62,051 nucleotides of DNA from Bifidobacterium breve (GCA_945885625.1 CAMCYS010000008.1:1-62051); one strand, 5' to 3'; positions 34,807 through 44,235 are shown, counted from the stretch's first letter. Program-made: numbers and translations. The notes: generated from the sequence alone by a model not told the origin.

Positions 34807-35518
34807 GAAACTTGCGCAAAGTATAAAAACTTTGCCGCTGCTGGATAAAAAGATAATCGCTTGTCGAGATTGCCCACGTTTAGTTGATTGGCGCGAAGAA
34901 GTCGCCCTAACAAAACGCAAGGCTTATCAAGATGAAAAATATTGGGGCAAAGCTGTACCTGGTTTTGGTTCAACCAAGCCAAAGTTAATGATTGTTGGTT
35001 TAGCACCAGGTGCTCATGGCGCTAATCGCACCGGGCGCATTTTCACTGGTGATTCATCTGGTGATTGGCTCTACGGTTCACTACATCGTTTAGGTATTGC
35101 CAAGATTTCAACGAGTACATCGCGCGACGATGGCCAAGAACTTCGTGAAACTAGAATTTTAATGGCAGTGCGTTGCGCGCCACCTGATAACAAACCAACA
35201 ACGCAAGAGCGCGATCAATGCTCTCCTTGGTTTTTGCGCGAACTAGAACTTTCACTGCCAACCACAAGAGCATTTGTGGCCCTCGGAAACTTCGCCTGGG
35301 TCGCACTCTTTGCCGCACTAGCCGAATTAGGCCACCCAGTAAAACGAGCCAAGTTTGGCCATGGGGCAGAGGTTAAATACGAGCACAATGGCGTGAAGTA
35401 TCTAATAATGGCTAGTTTTCACCCCAGCCAGCAGAACACCTTCACTGGCAAGCTGACCAAACCAATGTTGGATTCAGTGCTCAAAAAAGCGGGTAGATTT
35501 GCCCACGTTCTTCGTTAG
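34778..35518 (+). CDS. Family 5 (UdgB-type) uracil-DNA glycosylase
   Basis: About 246 residues from the ATG at 34778, which overlaps ppx by 29 bases; a TTG at 34796 is also possible. Motif A is VGLAPGAHGANRTGRIFTGD, with Ala rather than Asp in the catalytic segment as in UdgB, and motif B is SFHPSQQNTFTGKLT. Cys residues CRDC near the start and RCAP ... QCSP further on match the four iron-sulfur ligands of the family. It removes uracil and other deaminated bases from DNA. Confidence 0.9.
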   Translation: MEWHGRLPSKKLAQSIKTLPLLDKKIIACRDCPRLVDWREEVALTKRKAYQDEKYWGKAVPGFGSTKPKLMIVGLAPGAHGANRTGRIFTGDSSGDWLYGSLHRLGIAKISTSTSRDDGQELRETRILMAVRCAPPDNKPTTQERDQCSPWFLRELELSLPTTRAFVALGNFAWVALFAALAELGHPVKRAKFGHGAEVKYEHNGVKYLIMASFHPSQQNTFTGKLTKPMLDSVLKKAGRFAHVLR

Positions 35519-35548
35519 TTTGCGCTAACCAGAAAGATTTATCGCATG

Positions 35549-35624
35549 GCCCCGATAGCCCAATGGCAGAGGCAGAGGACTTAAAATCCTCCCAGTGTGG
35601 GTTCGACCCCCACTCGGGGCACCA
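35549..35624 (+). tRNA. tRNA-Leu (anticodon TAA), short variable loop
   Basis: The acceptor stem GCCCCGA (35549-35555) pairs with TCGGGGC (35614-35620), discriminator A, and CCA encoded at 35622-35624. The anticodon stem GAGGA/TCCTC frames the loop CTTAAAA, giving TAA, which reads TTA. The variable region is only about five bases (CCAGT), yet bacterial tRNA-Leu normally carries a long class II arm. The fold is otherwise regular. The identity rests on the anticodon alone. Confidence 0.82.
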
Positions 35625-35781
35625 TGATTGAGCGTAATTCTTACGCTTAGGTGCTTAGAGTTTCCCGAGCATTTTTCTAAATCCTAAAAATGAGTTGCCT
35701 GAAATATCTGGTGCCGTAACATTGTTCCCACTAGGGCTGGGGATTCCAGCTCTTTTCGCACTAGAGAGTGAGTACAAAAGT

Positions 35782-36588
35782 ATGCGTAGTTCAAACCCTG
35801 TTCTTGGACGGGCGTTTAATAATCGTGGTTATGCCTCCATGGGTAATACAAACATGGGGAACACCACCACGGCTACCACACCAGAGAGTTTAGAAAACCT
35901 CTATAACGCACCCGCTGCATCTCCACTTCAAACTGGTCGCATGACCATCGAAGATGTTGTTGCGCGCACTTCAATTTTATTCGGCATCTTGGTTGTAACT
36001 GGCGCAGTTGCCTGGACTGCAAACCTCGGTGGTGGCGCACTAATGGTGGGCTTCCTAGGTGGATTTGTTTTGGCGATGGTAAACACATTTAGCCAGAAGA
36101 TTCGCCCAGGTTTAATCATGGCTTATGCCGTATTCCAAGGTTTAGCTCTCGGAACAATTAGCCGTATTTTTAATGATGTCTATCCTGGCATTGTTAGTCA
36201 AGCAGTAATCGGCACACTCTGCGCATTTGCTGGAATGCTCTTTGCTTATAGCAATGGAAAAATTCGAGTAACTCCAAAATTCACTCGCGTGATTTTGGGT
36301 GCCGCAATCGGTTATTTTGCACTTGCCTTAGTAAGTCTGGTTATGTCATTTACCGGAAATGCAGGCGGTCTATATGGCGTTACTGGCTTCGGTCCGCTAC
36401 TTGCAATCGCTGGTGTTGGTCTTGCTAGCTTCTTCCTGGTTCTTGATTTCGATCAAATCCAAAAAGGAATTGCTGCTGGAGCACCACAAGAAGAATCATG
36501 GCGTGCGGGTTTTGGCCTAATGGTTACGATCGTTTGGCTATATCTAGAAATATTGCGCTTGATTTCAATATTGCGTGGCGATGAGTAA
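35782..36588 (+). CDS. Bax inhibitor-1 / YccA-like membrane protein
   Basis: A 268-residue protein from the ATG at 35782. MRSSNPVLGRAF is the conserved opening of the actinobacterial family, and the upstream in-frame part is not. After a Gly/Asn/Thr-rich linker, seven membrane helices follow (from about residue 70), ending with LDFDQIQKGIAAGAPQEESW, which holds the family Asp and Glu, and WLYLEILRLISILRGD. Function in bacteria is unclear (membrane stress or calcium leak proposed). Its stop codon touches the convergent MFS gene, with a terminator inside that gene. Confidence 0.9.
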   Translation: MRSSNPVLGRAFNNRGYASMGNTNMGNTTTATTPESLENLYNAPAASPLQTGRMTIEDVVARTSILFGILVVTGAVAWTANLGGGALMVGFLGGFVLAMVNTFSQKIRPGLIMAYAVFQGLALGTISRIFNDVYPGIVSQAVIGTLCAFAGMLFAYSNGKIRVTPKFTRVILGAAIGYFALALVSLVMSFTGNAGGLYGVTGFGPLLAIAGVGLASFFLVLDFDQIQKGIAAGAPQEESWRAGFGLMVTIVWLYLEILRLISILRGDE

Positions 36589-37818
36589 TTAATTATCGTT
36601 TAGTGAAATGGTCGGCTCATGCGAGCCGGCCATTTTTCTTGTCTCAGGTAACCGTGCGCCTAGGATTAGAACTAACGAGAAGATCACTGCGGTGGCTGCA
36701 AATGCCACACGGAATGAATAAAGATCAGAGATAGCGCCCACCACGATTGGCCCAACGATCATTCCGGCATCTCCTGACATCTGGAAAATACCGATTACGC
36801 GGCCACCTTTGCCTTTAATTACATCGCCGACAATGGCACCAGGTGCCGTTGATAAGTAGGCGCCACCAATTCCAAGAATTGCCATCGATACCAAGAACAT
36901 CCAAATATTAAATGACAAGGTTAAGCCAATAATTCCAGCCATAAAGATTGAGCCGCCAAGCAGAATTACATACTTGCGCCCTTTTAAGTCGGATGCTTTG
37001 CCAGATTTAAAGAGAAAGAGACCTTGAACCAGTGCGCCAATTGCAAAACCAATACCAACGATTGCCGCTGTCGAATCTAAGCTTTCAGTGACAAAGAGTG
37101 GCAGGATCGAAGAGCGCATTCCAAAAAAAGCCCAACCGATAATAAACGAGAGCGCTAATGCAGTTCGGTATGCCGGAATTTGAAATGCTTCTTTAAAAGT
37201 AATTGGATCTTGCGCTTTAACTCTTGTGCCACTTTTAGCAGCTTCAGCTCGCCCCAAATAGATGTATCCGATGATGCCGGCGATGGTTAACATAAATGCG
37301 TATGCAAAAAATGGTGCTCGTAATGAAATCGTTGCTAGTGCGCCGCCGATTGCCGGCCCGGAAATTCCACCAATTAAGAATGAGCCTTGGAAAGCAGAGA
37401 GTGCGCGAGCCCGATGAGCATCGTCGGTAGCACGAAAAATTAGCGCACTAGATGCAACTGAAAACATTGATGAACCTAAGCCACCAGCAGCTCGAAAAGC
37501 TAAAAGTTGTGGATAGTTCTGGGCTAATCCAGCGAGAACTGTGAAAAAAGCAACCATCAATACGCCGAAGCTATAGACATTTCGTTCGCCGAAACGGTCA
37601 ACGAAGCGACCTGAGATCATGCCTGATGAAAAACGTGCCAAAGCAAAAGCCGATACAACTAAGCCAACTGCAGTGTTACTAACCCCGAATGATCTAACAA
37701 ATACTGGGATCGCTGGAAAAATAATGCCAAAGCCTAAGGCCACAAAGAATGAGGCAATAATGACAACTTGGACTTCGCGCGAAAATCCAGCGAAAGATGT
37801 TTTCAAACTTTTAACCAA
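36589..37818 (-). CDS. MFS efflux transporter (DHA1-like)
   Basis: About 410 residues and twelve predicted membrane helices. [18 protein letters not shown] is the A-loop signature between helices 2 and 3, and [19 protein letters not shown] follows. I take TTG 37818, which overlaps the upstream gene by eight bases; the frame is open to 37899 but that would overlap more. A TTG at 37806 is another option. Substrate is unknown, but family and context suggest drug or metabolite export. It is probably cotranscribed with the DHA2 gene. Confidence 0.85.
   Translation of the reverse strand: MVKSLKTSFAGFSREVQVVIIASFFVALGFGIIFPAIPVFVRSFGVSNTAVGLVVSAFALARFSSGMISGRFVDRFGERNVYSFGVLMVAFFTVLAGLAQNYPQLLAFRAAGGLGSSMFSVASSALIFRATDDAHRARALSAFQGSFLIGGISGPAIGGALATISLRAPFFAYAFMLTIAGIIGYIYLGRAEAAKSGTRVKAQDPITFKEAFQIPAYRTALALSFIIGWAFFGMRSSILPLFVTESLDSTAAIVGIGFAIGALVQGLFLFKSGKASDLKGRKYVILLGGSIFMAGIIGLTLSFNIWMFLVSMAILGIGGAYLSTAPGAIVGDVIKGKGGRVIGIFQMSGDAGMIVGPIVVGAISDLYSFRVAFAATAVIFSLVLILGARLPETRKMAGSHEPTISLNDN
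36608..36640 (+). terminator. Rho-independent terminator of the Bax-inhibitor-like gene
   Basis: ATGGTCGGCTC (36608-36618), loop ATGC, GAGCCGGCCAT (36623-36633), then TTTTCTT: an 11-bp stem with one G-T pair. It begins 20 bases after the stop at 36588. The same bases encode the last residues of the convergent MFS protein. Confidence 0.75.
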
Positions 37819-39412
37819 GCTTTTCGCCCGCCGCTTTTTCTTTAGCTTCCCGGTGTTCCATAGTTGTTCGTAGTGGAACCTCACGTAACTTAACGGCACA
37901 GTAGATTGCGAAAGAAATTACCGGGGCAGCAACCAGGAAAACCACATTGAAACTATTTACAAAGGACTGCAGAACAGTTTGTTGAATTATTGGTGGAAGT
38001 TCAGCCAATATTGCCGTGTTATTTGTGACCTCTTCTAGTTTAGTGGTATCAAATCCAGCAACTGCAGTCGGATTAGTTACACCAAGATCGGCGAAATCTT
38101 TGACTAAGTAATGTCCCAATCGATTAGTCAGAATACTGCCAAATATTGCAGCACCAAAAACGCTGCCAAGAGATCTGAAGAAAGTATTCGAAGTAGTTGC
38201 AACGCCAAGATCTTTAAAGTCAATTGAATTTTGCAGCGCAATAACCATAGTCTGCATCGTTAAACCTAAACCCATGCCTATCATTGCCGCAAAAATTGCT
38301 ACTTGCCAATAAGGAGTATCAATCCCAAGTGTGGTCATCAGCGCTAAACCTGATGTCATGATTATCGTGCCGGCAATTGGGAACTTCTTATATTTACCAG
38401 TACGCGAAATAGCTTTTCCGCTAAAGATAGAAGTTGTAACAATACCTAACATTAAAGGGATCAACTTCAAGCCTGCCGATGAAGGACTTTCACCTTGAAC
38501 TACCTGCAGATAAAGAGGCAACATAATCATTGCGCCAAACATCCCGGCGCCAATCATAAAACCTAAAACTGAAGTGATATTAAAAGTGTGGTTCTTAAAG
38601 AGAGTAAGCGGCAAGATGGGCTCAACTGCTTGAGATTCCCAGCGTAGAAAGAGCAGTGTCAGAATAAATCCGGAAGTTAAGCAGATAACAGTTCTAGGGT
38701 CTGACCAGCCATCTTGAGGGCCATAGATTGATACGGCCAGCAGTGTGGCAGAAACCGCTAAGACCATTAGGGCAGAACCTACGTAATCGATCTTATGCTC
38801 GCGCCGTACCTTGGGAATATGCAAAACAGCTGAAGTAATAATCATGGCTGCGATACCAAACGGAAGATTGATGTAGAAAATCCAACGCCACCCGGTAATT
38901 CCTAGAATTTGATCTTGACCCGAGAAGAAGCCACCAAGTAGTGGCCCAGCCACTGAGGCCAGACCCCAGACCGCACCAAAATATCCTTGATAGCGGCCAC
39001 GTTCGCGAGGGGGAACTATGTCACCGATGATTACGAAGGTAAGTGCCATTAGTCCGCCGCCACCAAGACCTTGTAATGCTCTAGTTGCAATTAGCTGCTC
39101 CATATTTGTAGATGCACCAGCTAAGAAAGAACCAAGTAAAAAAGTAACAATTGCGAATTGAAAAACAATTCGGCGACCGTATATATCTGAAATCTTTCCA
39201 TATAGCGGAGTAGAGGCGGTAGAAGTTAAAAGGTATGCAGTAACTACCCAGGTGTAATGCTCTAATCCATCGAATTCTTCAACAATACTTTTTAGAGCTG
39301 TCGAGACAATTGTTTGATCAAGTGCTGCGAGTAACATGCCGGTCATTAACCCGGAGAGGATAATTAGTATCTCTTTGTGGGTATGAACTTTTCCTTGCGG
39401 ACTTACGGACAT
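37811..39412 (-). CDS. DHA2-family (EmrB/QacA) multidrug MFS transporter
   Basis: A 533-residue protein with fourteen membrane helices. [19 protein letters not shown] (about 29-47) holds the LDxTIV motif of helix 1 specific to DHA2 pumps. [16 protein letters not shown] is the A-loop, and [19 protein letters not shown] the following signature. It exports drugs or cationic compounds using protons. The start lies 82 bases from the divergent ABC operon, so both efflux units may share regulation. Confidence 0.9.
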   Translation of the reverse strand: MSVSPQGKVHTHKEILIILSGLMTGMLLAALDQTIVSTALKSIVEEFDGLEHYTWVVTAYLLTSTASTPLYGKISDIYGRRIVFQFAIVTFLLGSFLAGASTNMEQLIATRALQGLGGGGLMALTFVIIGDIVPPRERGRYQGYFGAVWGLASVAGPLLGGFFSGQDQILGITGWRWIFYINLPFGIAAMIITSAVLHIPKVRREHKIDYVGSALMVLAVSATLLAVSIYGPQDGWSDPRTVICLTSGFILTLLFLRWESQAVEPILPLTLFKNHTFNITSVLGFMIGAGMFGAMIMLPLYLQVVQGESPSSAGLKLIPLMLGIVTTSIFSGKAISRTGKYKKFPIAGTIIMTSGLALMTTLGIDTPYWQVAIFAAMIGMGLGLTMQTMVIALQNSIDFKDLGVATTSNTFFRSLGSVFGAAIFGSILTNRLGHYLVKDFADLGVTNPTAVAGFDTTKLEEVTNNTAILAELPPIIQQTVLQSFVNSFNVVFLVAAPVISFAIYCAVKLREVPLRTTMEHREAKEKAAGEKLG

Positions 39413-39494
39413 ATTTGCCTCTCCAGCATATTTTCCTGTATCGAATCCAATTCGATTCTTGGCTTCAAAGGCCGTAACGGGGTAAGTTTACTCC

Positions 39495-40478
39495 GTGAAA
39501 TCAGTTATCGCGGAAAACTTAGTAAAAACCTATCGCAAAGGTGAAGTCAAAGCTCTCGATGGGTTATCGCTAGATGTCGAAGAAGGCACTGTTTTAGGCG
39601 TACTTGGGCCTAATGGTGCTGGTAAAACAACTACTGTGAGAATTCTCGCAACCTTGTTACAACCAGATTCAGGACATGCAACTGTTGCAGGTATCGATGT
39701 TATTAAGCATCCTGACAAAGTACGCGAACAAATTGGATTATCAGGTCAATATGCAGCCGTAGATGAAACTCTAACTGGGTGGGATAACTTGGTGATGTTT
39801 GGTCGGTTGTATCACTTAGGTCGTCAAACATCGATTGATCGTGCCAATGAATTAATAGAACGCTTTGATTTAACCGAAGCAGCACGTCGCCCAATAAAGA
39901 CTTATTCAGGTGGAATGCGTCGTCGCCTTGATTTAGCTGCATCTCTCATCGTTAAGCCAAAAATTTTATTCTTAGATGAACCAACAACTGGTCTAGATCC
40001 ACGTGGTCGTCAGGATATGTGGGGAGTGATCCAAGAGTTAGTAAAAGGTGGTGTAACACTTTTGCTGACAACTCAGTATTTAGAAGAGGCTGATCAATTG
40101 GCCGATGAGATCGCAGTGATTGACCGCGGAACTGTTATTGCTCGCGGTACTTCAGATTCATTGAAAAAGCAGGTTGGTGGCGAGCGCTTAGAGATTACTG
40201 TCGAGCCAGCAGACCTTGATCAGGCACGTGAGATTGTTGCAAAGATCAGTGGTCATGCGACCCACGTTGACCTGCGAACAGTTAGTGCGCCAGTGCTTCA
40301 TGGCTCAAAGGATCTAATGGAGGCTTTGCGAGCTATGGATGAAGCCAAGATTCATCCGTTAGATATTGGTTTAAAGCGCCCTTCTTTAGACGATGTATTT
40401 TTGTCACTCACAGGACATGTTGCAGAAGAGACAGTTGTAGAACCAATTGGCAAGAAGAAGAGAGGCGGCAAGAAATGA
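39495..40478 (+). CDS. DrrA-type ABC transporter ATP-binding protein
   Basis: A 327-residue nucleotide-binding subunit starting with GTG. Walker A GPNGAGKTTT (about 34-43), Q loop, signature YSGGMRRRLDLA, Walker B ILFLDEPTTGLD and the switch His region (LLTTQYLEEADQLADE) are all intact. The C-terminal DrrA extension (about 215-310) is present, followed by a basic tail. It pairs with the permease encoded next, overlapping by four bases. Family members export daunorubicin-like drugs or lipids. Confidence 0.93.
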   Translation: MKSVIAENLVKTYRKGEVKALDGLSLDVEEGTVLGVLGPNGAGKTTTVRILATLLQPDSGHATVAGIDVIKHPDKVREQIGLSGQYAAVDETLTGWDNLVMFGRLYHLGRQTSIDRANELIERFDLTEAARRPIKTYSGGMRRRLDLAASLIVKPKILFLDEPTTGLDPRGRQDMWGVIQELVKGGVTLLLTTQYLEEADQLADEIAVIDRGTVIARGTSDSLKKQVGGERLEITVEPADLDQAREIVAKISGHATHVDLRTVSAPVLHGSKDLMEALRAMDEAKIHPLDIGLKRPSLDDVFLSLTGHVAEETVVEPIGKKKRGGKK

Positions 40479-41269
40479 AAAGTGCGATTCATGATTCATT
40501 GGTCATCACAAAGCGCCAGCTTCTTCAATTAGCACGTGTGCCTGAACTTTTAGTTTTCTCAACTATTCAGCCAGTGATGTTCGTTTTAATGTTCCGCTAT
40601 GTCTTTGGCGGATCAATTGATTCAGATCAGCCTGGCGGATATGTGCAGCTTTTGATGCCTGGAATCTTCGTTCAAACCGTTGCCTTTACCTTGGCATCAA
40701 CGGCAATTGGGCTAGCAGAGGATATGAAGAAGGGTTTGATCGATCGCTTTAGATCTCTGCCTATCTCTCGTGGTGCGGTAATCATTGGTCGTACATTTGG
40801 CGACGCTCTTCTTAATATTTTGGTTCTAACTGTGATGGCACTTGCTGGCTACGCCGTTGGATGGCGTCCAACCTCAGGAATTGTGCAGACAACCCTTGCC
40901 TTCGTCTTTCTCTTTATGTTTGGTTACGCACTTTCCTGGATTGGAATCTTGGTTGGCCTTTCAGTCAAAGAAGCCCGCACCGTACAAAGCGTTGGTTTCT
41001 TAGTTACCTTCCCCTTGACCTTCGTATCTAATGCATTTGCACCAACAACTGGAATGCCAAGAGCGCTGCAGTACTTTGCAGAGTGGAATCCAGTGTCAAC
41101 CATGGTGGCTGCCTGCCGTCAGTTGTTTGGTCTAAAAAATGAGTTTGGTGCGACCGCTAACTCTTGGCCAAGCCAACACCCGCTTGAGACTTCACTGCTG
41201 TATGTAGTGGTTTTGATGGCGATCTTTATCCCGTTGAGTATTAGAAAATATAAAAACTACTCAAACTGA
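40475..41269 (+). CDS. DrrB-type ABC transporter permease
   Basis: A 264-residue ABC-2 permease with six membrane helices. FRYVFGGSID, LMPGIFVQTVAF and GLIDRFRSLPISRGAVIIGR (about 88-107, the coupling-helix region) are typical of DrrB. It starts inside the drrA-like stop (ATGA). Its own stop at 41269 directly abuts the stop of convergent greA at 41270, with no base between. Confidence 0.93.
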   Translation: MKSAIHDSLVITKRQLLQLARVPELLVFSTIQPVMFVLMFRYVFGGSIDSDQPGGYVQLLMPGIFVQTVAFTLASTAIGLAEDMKKGLIDRFRSLPISRGAVIIGRTFGDALLNILVLTVMALAGYAVGWRPTSGIVQTTLAFVFLFMFGYALSWIGILVGLSVKEARTVQSVGFLVTFPLTFVSNAFAPTTGMPRALQYFAEWNPVSTMVAACRQLFGLKNEFGATANSWPSQHPLETSLLYVVVLMAIFIPLSIRKYKNYSN

Positions 41270-41746
41270 TTAAGCGAAAAACTCAGCGCCTAGAATTTCA
41301 ACTGAGATAGTTTTGCCATTAGGCAAGGTATATGAAACTTTGTCGCCGATTTTTGCACCAAGTACTGCAGCACCAAGTGGTGACTTCTCGCTATAAACAT
41401 CTAAATCATCGGTAGCGATTTCGCGCGAACCAAGTAAGAATCTCATTTCATCATCGGCCACAATGGCACTCACAATCATGCCGGCACCAACAACACCATC
41501 AGCACTTGCCGGCGGAGCACCAATTGTTGCGTTCTCTAACATCTGCTTTAGCTGGCGAATACGTGCTTCAATTTTGCCTTGCTCATCGCGCGCAGCGTGG
41601 TAACCACCATTTTCTTTTAAATCACCTTCGGCGCGAGCAGCTTCAATTTTCTTAATAACTTCGGTGCGTCCTACAGTTTCGAGGTTGGCAAGTTCAGCAG
41701 CTAAGCGATCAGCTGCTTCTTGCGTTAACCAGGTCTGTGAACTCAT
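41270..41746 (-). CDS. greA: Transcription elongation factor GreA
   Basis: A 158-residue factor that rescues backtracked RNA polymerase by stimulating transcript cleavage. The N-terminal coiled coil (about 8-75) contains ARAEGDLKENGGYHAARDEQ, whose acidic tip residues reach the active site. The C-terminal FKBP-like domain ends LPNGKTISVEILG. It lies in the conserved place next to the DUF4307 gene. Confidence 0.95.
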   Translation of the reverse strand: MSSQTWLTQEAADRLAAELANLETVGRTEVIKKIEAARAEGDLKENGGYHAARDEQGKIEARIRQLKQMLENATIGAPPASADGVVGAGMIVSAIVADDEMRFLLGSREIATDDLDVYSEKSPLGAAVLGAKIGDKVSYTLPNGKTISVEILGAEFFA

Positions 41747-41767
41747 AAGGGGAAAGGGTAGTGCAGT

Positions 41768-42145
41768 TTAAAGACAGCGTAAAACGGTTGCTGTGGCAGC
41801 CAAATTACGCGTAGGAATGGTGGTGCTGCGATCGATGTAGCCCTGACCGGCTGGAATTACATCATCGATTTGGCCAACAATTAACTTGTCAAAATCACGA
41901 GCTACCAAAGTGCAAGTTAACTCGCGGTTTACATCGCGGCGGGTAGCTTCAAAGCGAATTACCGTTTCGCGATCATTGCTAACTGTGAATGAAATCAATC
42001 TGAAGGTTATCTCTGGGCGAGAATGATGTAATCCGGCCCAAAGCAACCAAATTATGCCTCCCACCAAAATCACAGCAGCAACTGGCCGCCAACGAGACGC
42101 TGGCTTTATGCCATACCGATCGTTGTAATCGAACCCATTTGCCAT
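41768..42145 (-). CDS. DUF4307 actinobacterial membrane protein
   Basis: A 125-residue protein with a short cytoplasmic start (FDYNDRYGI), one membrane helix (about 22-40) and an external beta-rich domain ending in ATVLRCL. The layout fits DUF4307, found beside greA in actinobacteria. Function is unknown. It is divergent from the 44-residue membrane protein gene. The mycothiol amidase gene mca that is usual on that side is missing. Confidence 0.85.
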   Translation of the reverse strand: MANGFDYNDRYGIKPASRWRPVAAVILVGGIIWLLWAGLHHSRPEITFRLISFTVSNDRETVIRFEATRRDVNRELTCTLVARDFDKLIVGQIDDVIPAGQGYIDRSTTIPTRNLAATATVLRCL

Positions 42146-42206
42146 AAGAGTATTCTCTCTTATTAATCAGTAAGATCAAGTCCTAACGATCAGCAAAGGA
42201 ATAGTT

Positions 42207-42341
42207 ATGAAAGATGTAGAAATTGGTGCAGCTGGTTCACTAACTATGATTGTTTTGTGCACAGCCATGGTATTTCTGATGCGTAGCTTCTATAAGCGTT
42301 ATACCCGTATGCAGAAACGTAGCGAGGACGAAACGAATTAA
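42207..42341 (+). CDS. Small single-pass membrane protein of 44 residues
   Basis: ATG at 42207 with AAAGGA upstream; the product is MKDVEIGAAGS, a helix (about 12-29, LTMIVLCTAMVFLMRSF) and a basic tail (KRYTRMQKRSEDETN). The position and layout match the small membrane protein after mca in mycobacteria (Rv1083-like). Function is unknown. Its TAA overlaps a possible ATT start of the following SURF1-like gene. Confidence 0.72.
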   Translation: MKDVEIGAAGSLTMIVLCTAMVFLMRSFYKRYTRMQKRSEDETN

Positions 42342-43041
42342 ACTGTACGAACGCATTCTCGCCGTTCTGGGAGTTGCGCTTATGGCCGGAGCATTTATCG
42401 GGCTAGGAAATTGGCAGTTAGATCGGGCTCAAGAATTAAAAGCTTCGACTCGTACCGTCGTCACAGTTACCGAACCTGTTGACCTAACTTCCCTTGCGCA
42501 ACCTCGCGTAACCATTGATTCCAGAAATTTCCTGAAAAACGTTTCAGCTGAGGGCAATTACATCGCAGTCTTTAAAAGCGATAATCAAGTTTCCGATGGG
42601 GTAGCGGCCACGGCCTGGGAAGTTGGCGTACTTCAAGTAGATGCTAAATCTGCAATTTTGGTTGTTCGCGGCCTTTGGGCTGATCGCTTAACCCAACCTC
42701 AGATTGCGATGTCACAAAACGTTTTGGTAACCGGGGGTCTTCAACCGAGCCAAAGCACTGATCGTGGCCCAAACTCAGCCGATAATTTAGCTCGAGTCGA
42801 CAGCACTCTGCTTTTGTCTAAGGCTGGGCTGTCTGACTTTGATCTCTACGACGGATTTATCTTGGCTAATAGCGAAGTTGTAGATGGCGTCAAGATCGAT
42901 CGCACCCGCCTTGAGATTTCAGTCGATAATTCCAAAGTACCAGGCTATTACTGGCAGCACATCTCTTATGTTTTCATTTGGTGGCTCATGGCCGCTTTGG
43001 TGCTTTACCTTCCCTTCTATCGTCGTAGAGTTACCTCATGA
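42337..43041 (+). CDS. SURF1-like cytochrome oxidase assembly protein, probable non-AUG start
   Basis: A membrane protein with an N-terminal helix, an external domain and a C-terminal helix (YWQHISYVFIWWLMAALVLY) in SURF1 layout; GNWQLDRAQE matches the conserved segment after helix 1. The first in-frame ATG (42382) would cut helix 1 in half. The frame runs upstream without ATG, GTG or TTG through KLYERILAVLGVAL, which restores the helix, to ATT 42337, with GAGGA eight bases before it. I propose ATT 42337 (234 residues), or CTG 42343. It supports haem a / oxidase maturation. Confidence 0.72.
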   Translation: MKLYERILAVLGVALMAGAFIGLGNWQLDRAQELKASTRTVVTVTEPVDLTSLAQPRVTIDSRNFLKNVSAEGNYIAVFKSDNQVSDGVAATAWEVGVLQVDAKSAILVVRGLWADRLTQPQIAMSQNVLVTGGLQPSQSTDRGPNSADNLARVDSTLLLSKAGLSDFDLYDGFILANSEVVDGVKIDRTRLEISVDNSKVPGYYWQHISYVFIWWLMAALVLYLPFYRRRVTS

Positions 43042-43355
43042 ACCAAAGCCCAAATATGAGCGGTGTAGTTAAGCGTTTTCGAACAATGGCTGTTTTGGCC
43101 GGCATCATGTCGCTTTTACTCTGGTTTGTTGATCTGCCAGTGGCTTATTTATTCGATAACGAGAGCTGGAAAGCGAAAGTCGCCTGGATTCCTTTCGTAC
43201 ATGGTTGGATCTACGCGATATATGTTCTAACCGCTCTTCAATTCGCGAGCAAAGCTAAATGGTCAGTCCTGAAGATGCTCGGTTTGATTTTGGCTGGAAC
43301 CTTGCCAGTTGCTTCGCTAATCATGGAGCGAAAAGTTGTATCGCAGTATTCGTAA
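43038..43355 (+). CDS. DUF3817 integral membrane protein
   Basis: A 105-residue protein with three membrane helices. VPFVHG-type residues (IPFVHGWIYAIYVLTAL, about 50-66) are the family signature, also seen in proteins at the end of drug exporters. Role unknown. It overlaps the SURF1-like stop by four bases and the prenyl synthase start by 20. Confidence 0.85.
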   Translation: MNQSPNMSGVVKRFRTMAVLAGIMSLLLWFVDLPVAYLFDNESWKAKVAWIPFVHGWIYAIYVLTALQFASKAKWSVLKMLGLILAGTLPVASLIMERKVVSQYS

Positions 43356-44124
43356 TTTCATTAAATCGCTGCTGTATCCGATCTATGAACATCGGCTCGT
43401 ACGAGCTTTAGATTTCAGCCAGACCCCGCATCATGTCGGCGTAATTCTCGACGGCAATCGTCGCTTCGCCAAAGCTAATTCAGAAAGTTTGGGCGGTTCA
43501 ACACCTGCCCATGGCCACCGAGCTGGCGCTAATAAAATCGTGGAATTCTTAGGTTGGTGCGAAGAGGCTGAAGTCAAAGTTGTAACACTCTGGCTGCTCT
43601 CAACTGATAACTTCAAACGAACTGATGAAGAGTTAACTGCGCTACTCAAAATAATTGGCAACACCGTTGATGAACTTTCCGCCACAGGTCGCTGGAATAT
43701 CAAGGCGGTAGGTGCATTGGATTTATTGCCAGAATGGCTAGCTACCAAACTAGCCTCATTAAAACCAATTCGCAGCGATGGTTTAGAAGTAAATGTGGCC
43801 ATTAGTTATGGCGGTCGTCGCGAAATAGTTGATGCAGTTAAGAGTTACTTAACTGCCGAAAAAGATAATGGCCATGATTTATCAGTAGCTGCTGAGAATA
43901 TCTCGGCAGATGAGATTGCAAAATATCTTTATACTGCTGGCCAACCTGACCCCGAGCTATTGATTAGAACATCGGGTGAACAACGCCTCGGCGGTTTCTT
44001 GCTTTGGCAGAGTGCGCAATCTGAATATTACTTCTGCGAAGCTTATTGGCCAGATTTCCGCCGGGTCGATTTCTTACGTGCGCTACGTTCTTACTCAACC
44101 CGTCATCGTCGGCTAGGTAAATAG
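43336..44124 (+). CDS. Cis-prenyltransferase (UppS / short Z-prenyl diphosphate synthase)
   Basis: A 262-residue enzyme that condenses isopentenyl diphosphate in cis. It begins with TTG at 43336. HHVGVILDGNRRFA (about 32-45) holds the catalytic Asp, and GHRAGANKIVEFLGWCEEAEV (about 59-79) continues the substrate pocket; PELLIRTSGEQRLGGFLLW and EYYFCEAYWPDFRRVDF contain the conserved Arg and Glu. Position after DUF3817 matches Rv1086, which makes Z,E-farnesyl diphosphate. Chain length cannot be read from sequence alone; it may be the only UppS in a small genome. Confidence 0.9.
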   Translation: MYRSIRNFIKSLLYPIYEHRLVRALDFSQTPHHVGVILDGNRRFAKANSESLGGSTPAHGHRAGANKIVEFLGWCEEAEVKVVTLWLLSTDNFKRTDEELTALLKIIGNTVDELSATGRWNIKAVGALDLLPEWLATKLASLKPIRSDGLEVNVAISYGGRREIVDAVKSYLTAEKDNGHDLSVAAENISADEIAKYLYTAGQPDPELLIRTSGEQRLGGFLLWQSAQSEYYFCEAYWPDFRRVDFLRALRSYSTRHRRLGK

Positions 44125-44235
44125 ATATAGGTCAGCGTAAATAGTCATTTAGATTTAACTTTTCTTGACCGCGTGTCGAAAGCATTATCTTTCACCGCAG
44201 TTCTAGCGTTTGCACATCACCTATAACAACTAAAT

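Noticed and set aside
44165..44191. Promoter TTGACC / TATCTT before phoH2
   Set aside because: The spacer is 15 bases, shorter than usual, and the -10 match is weak, so it was not listed as a feature.
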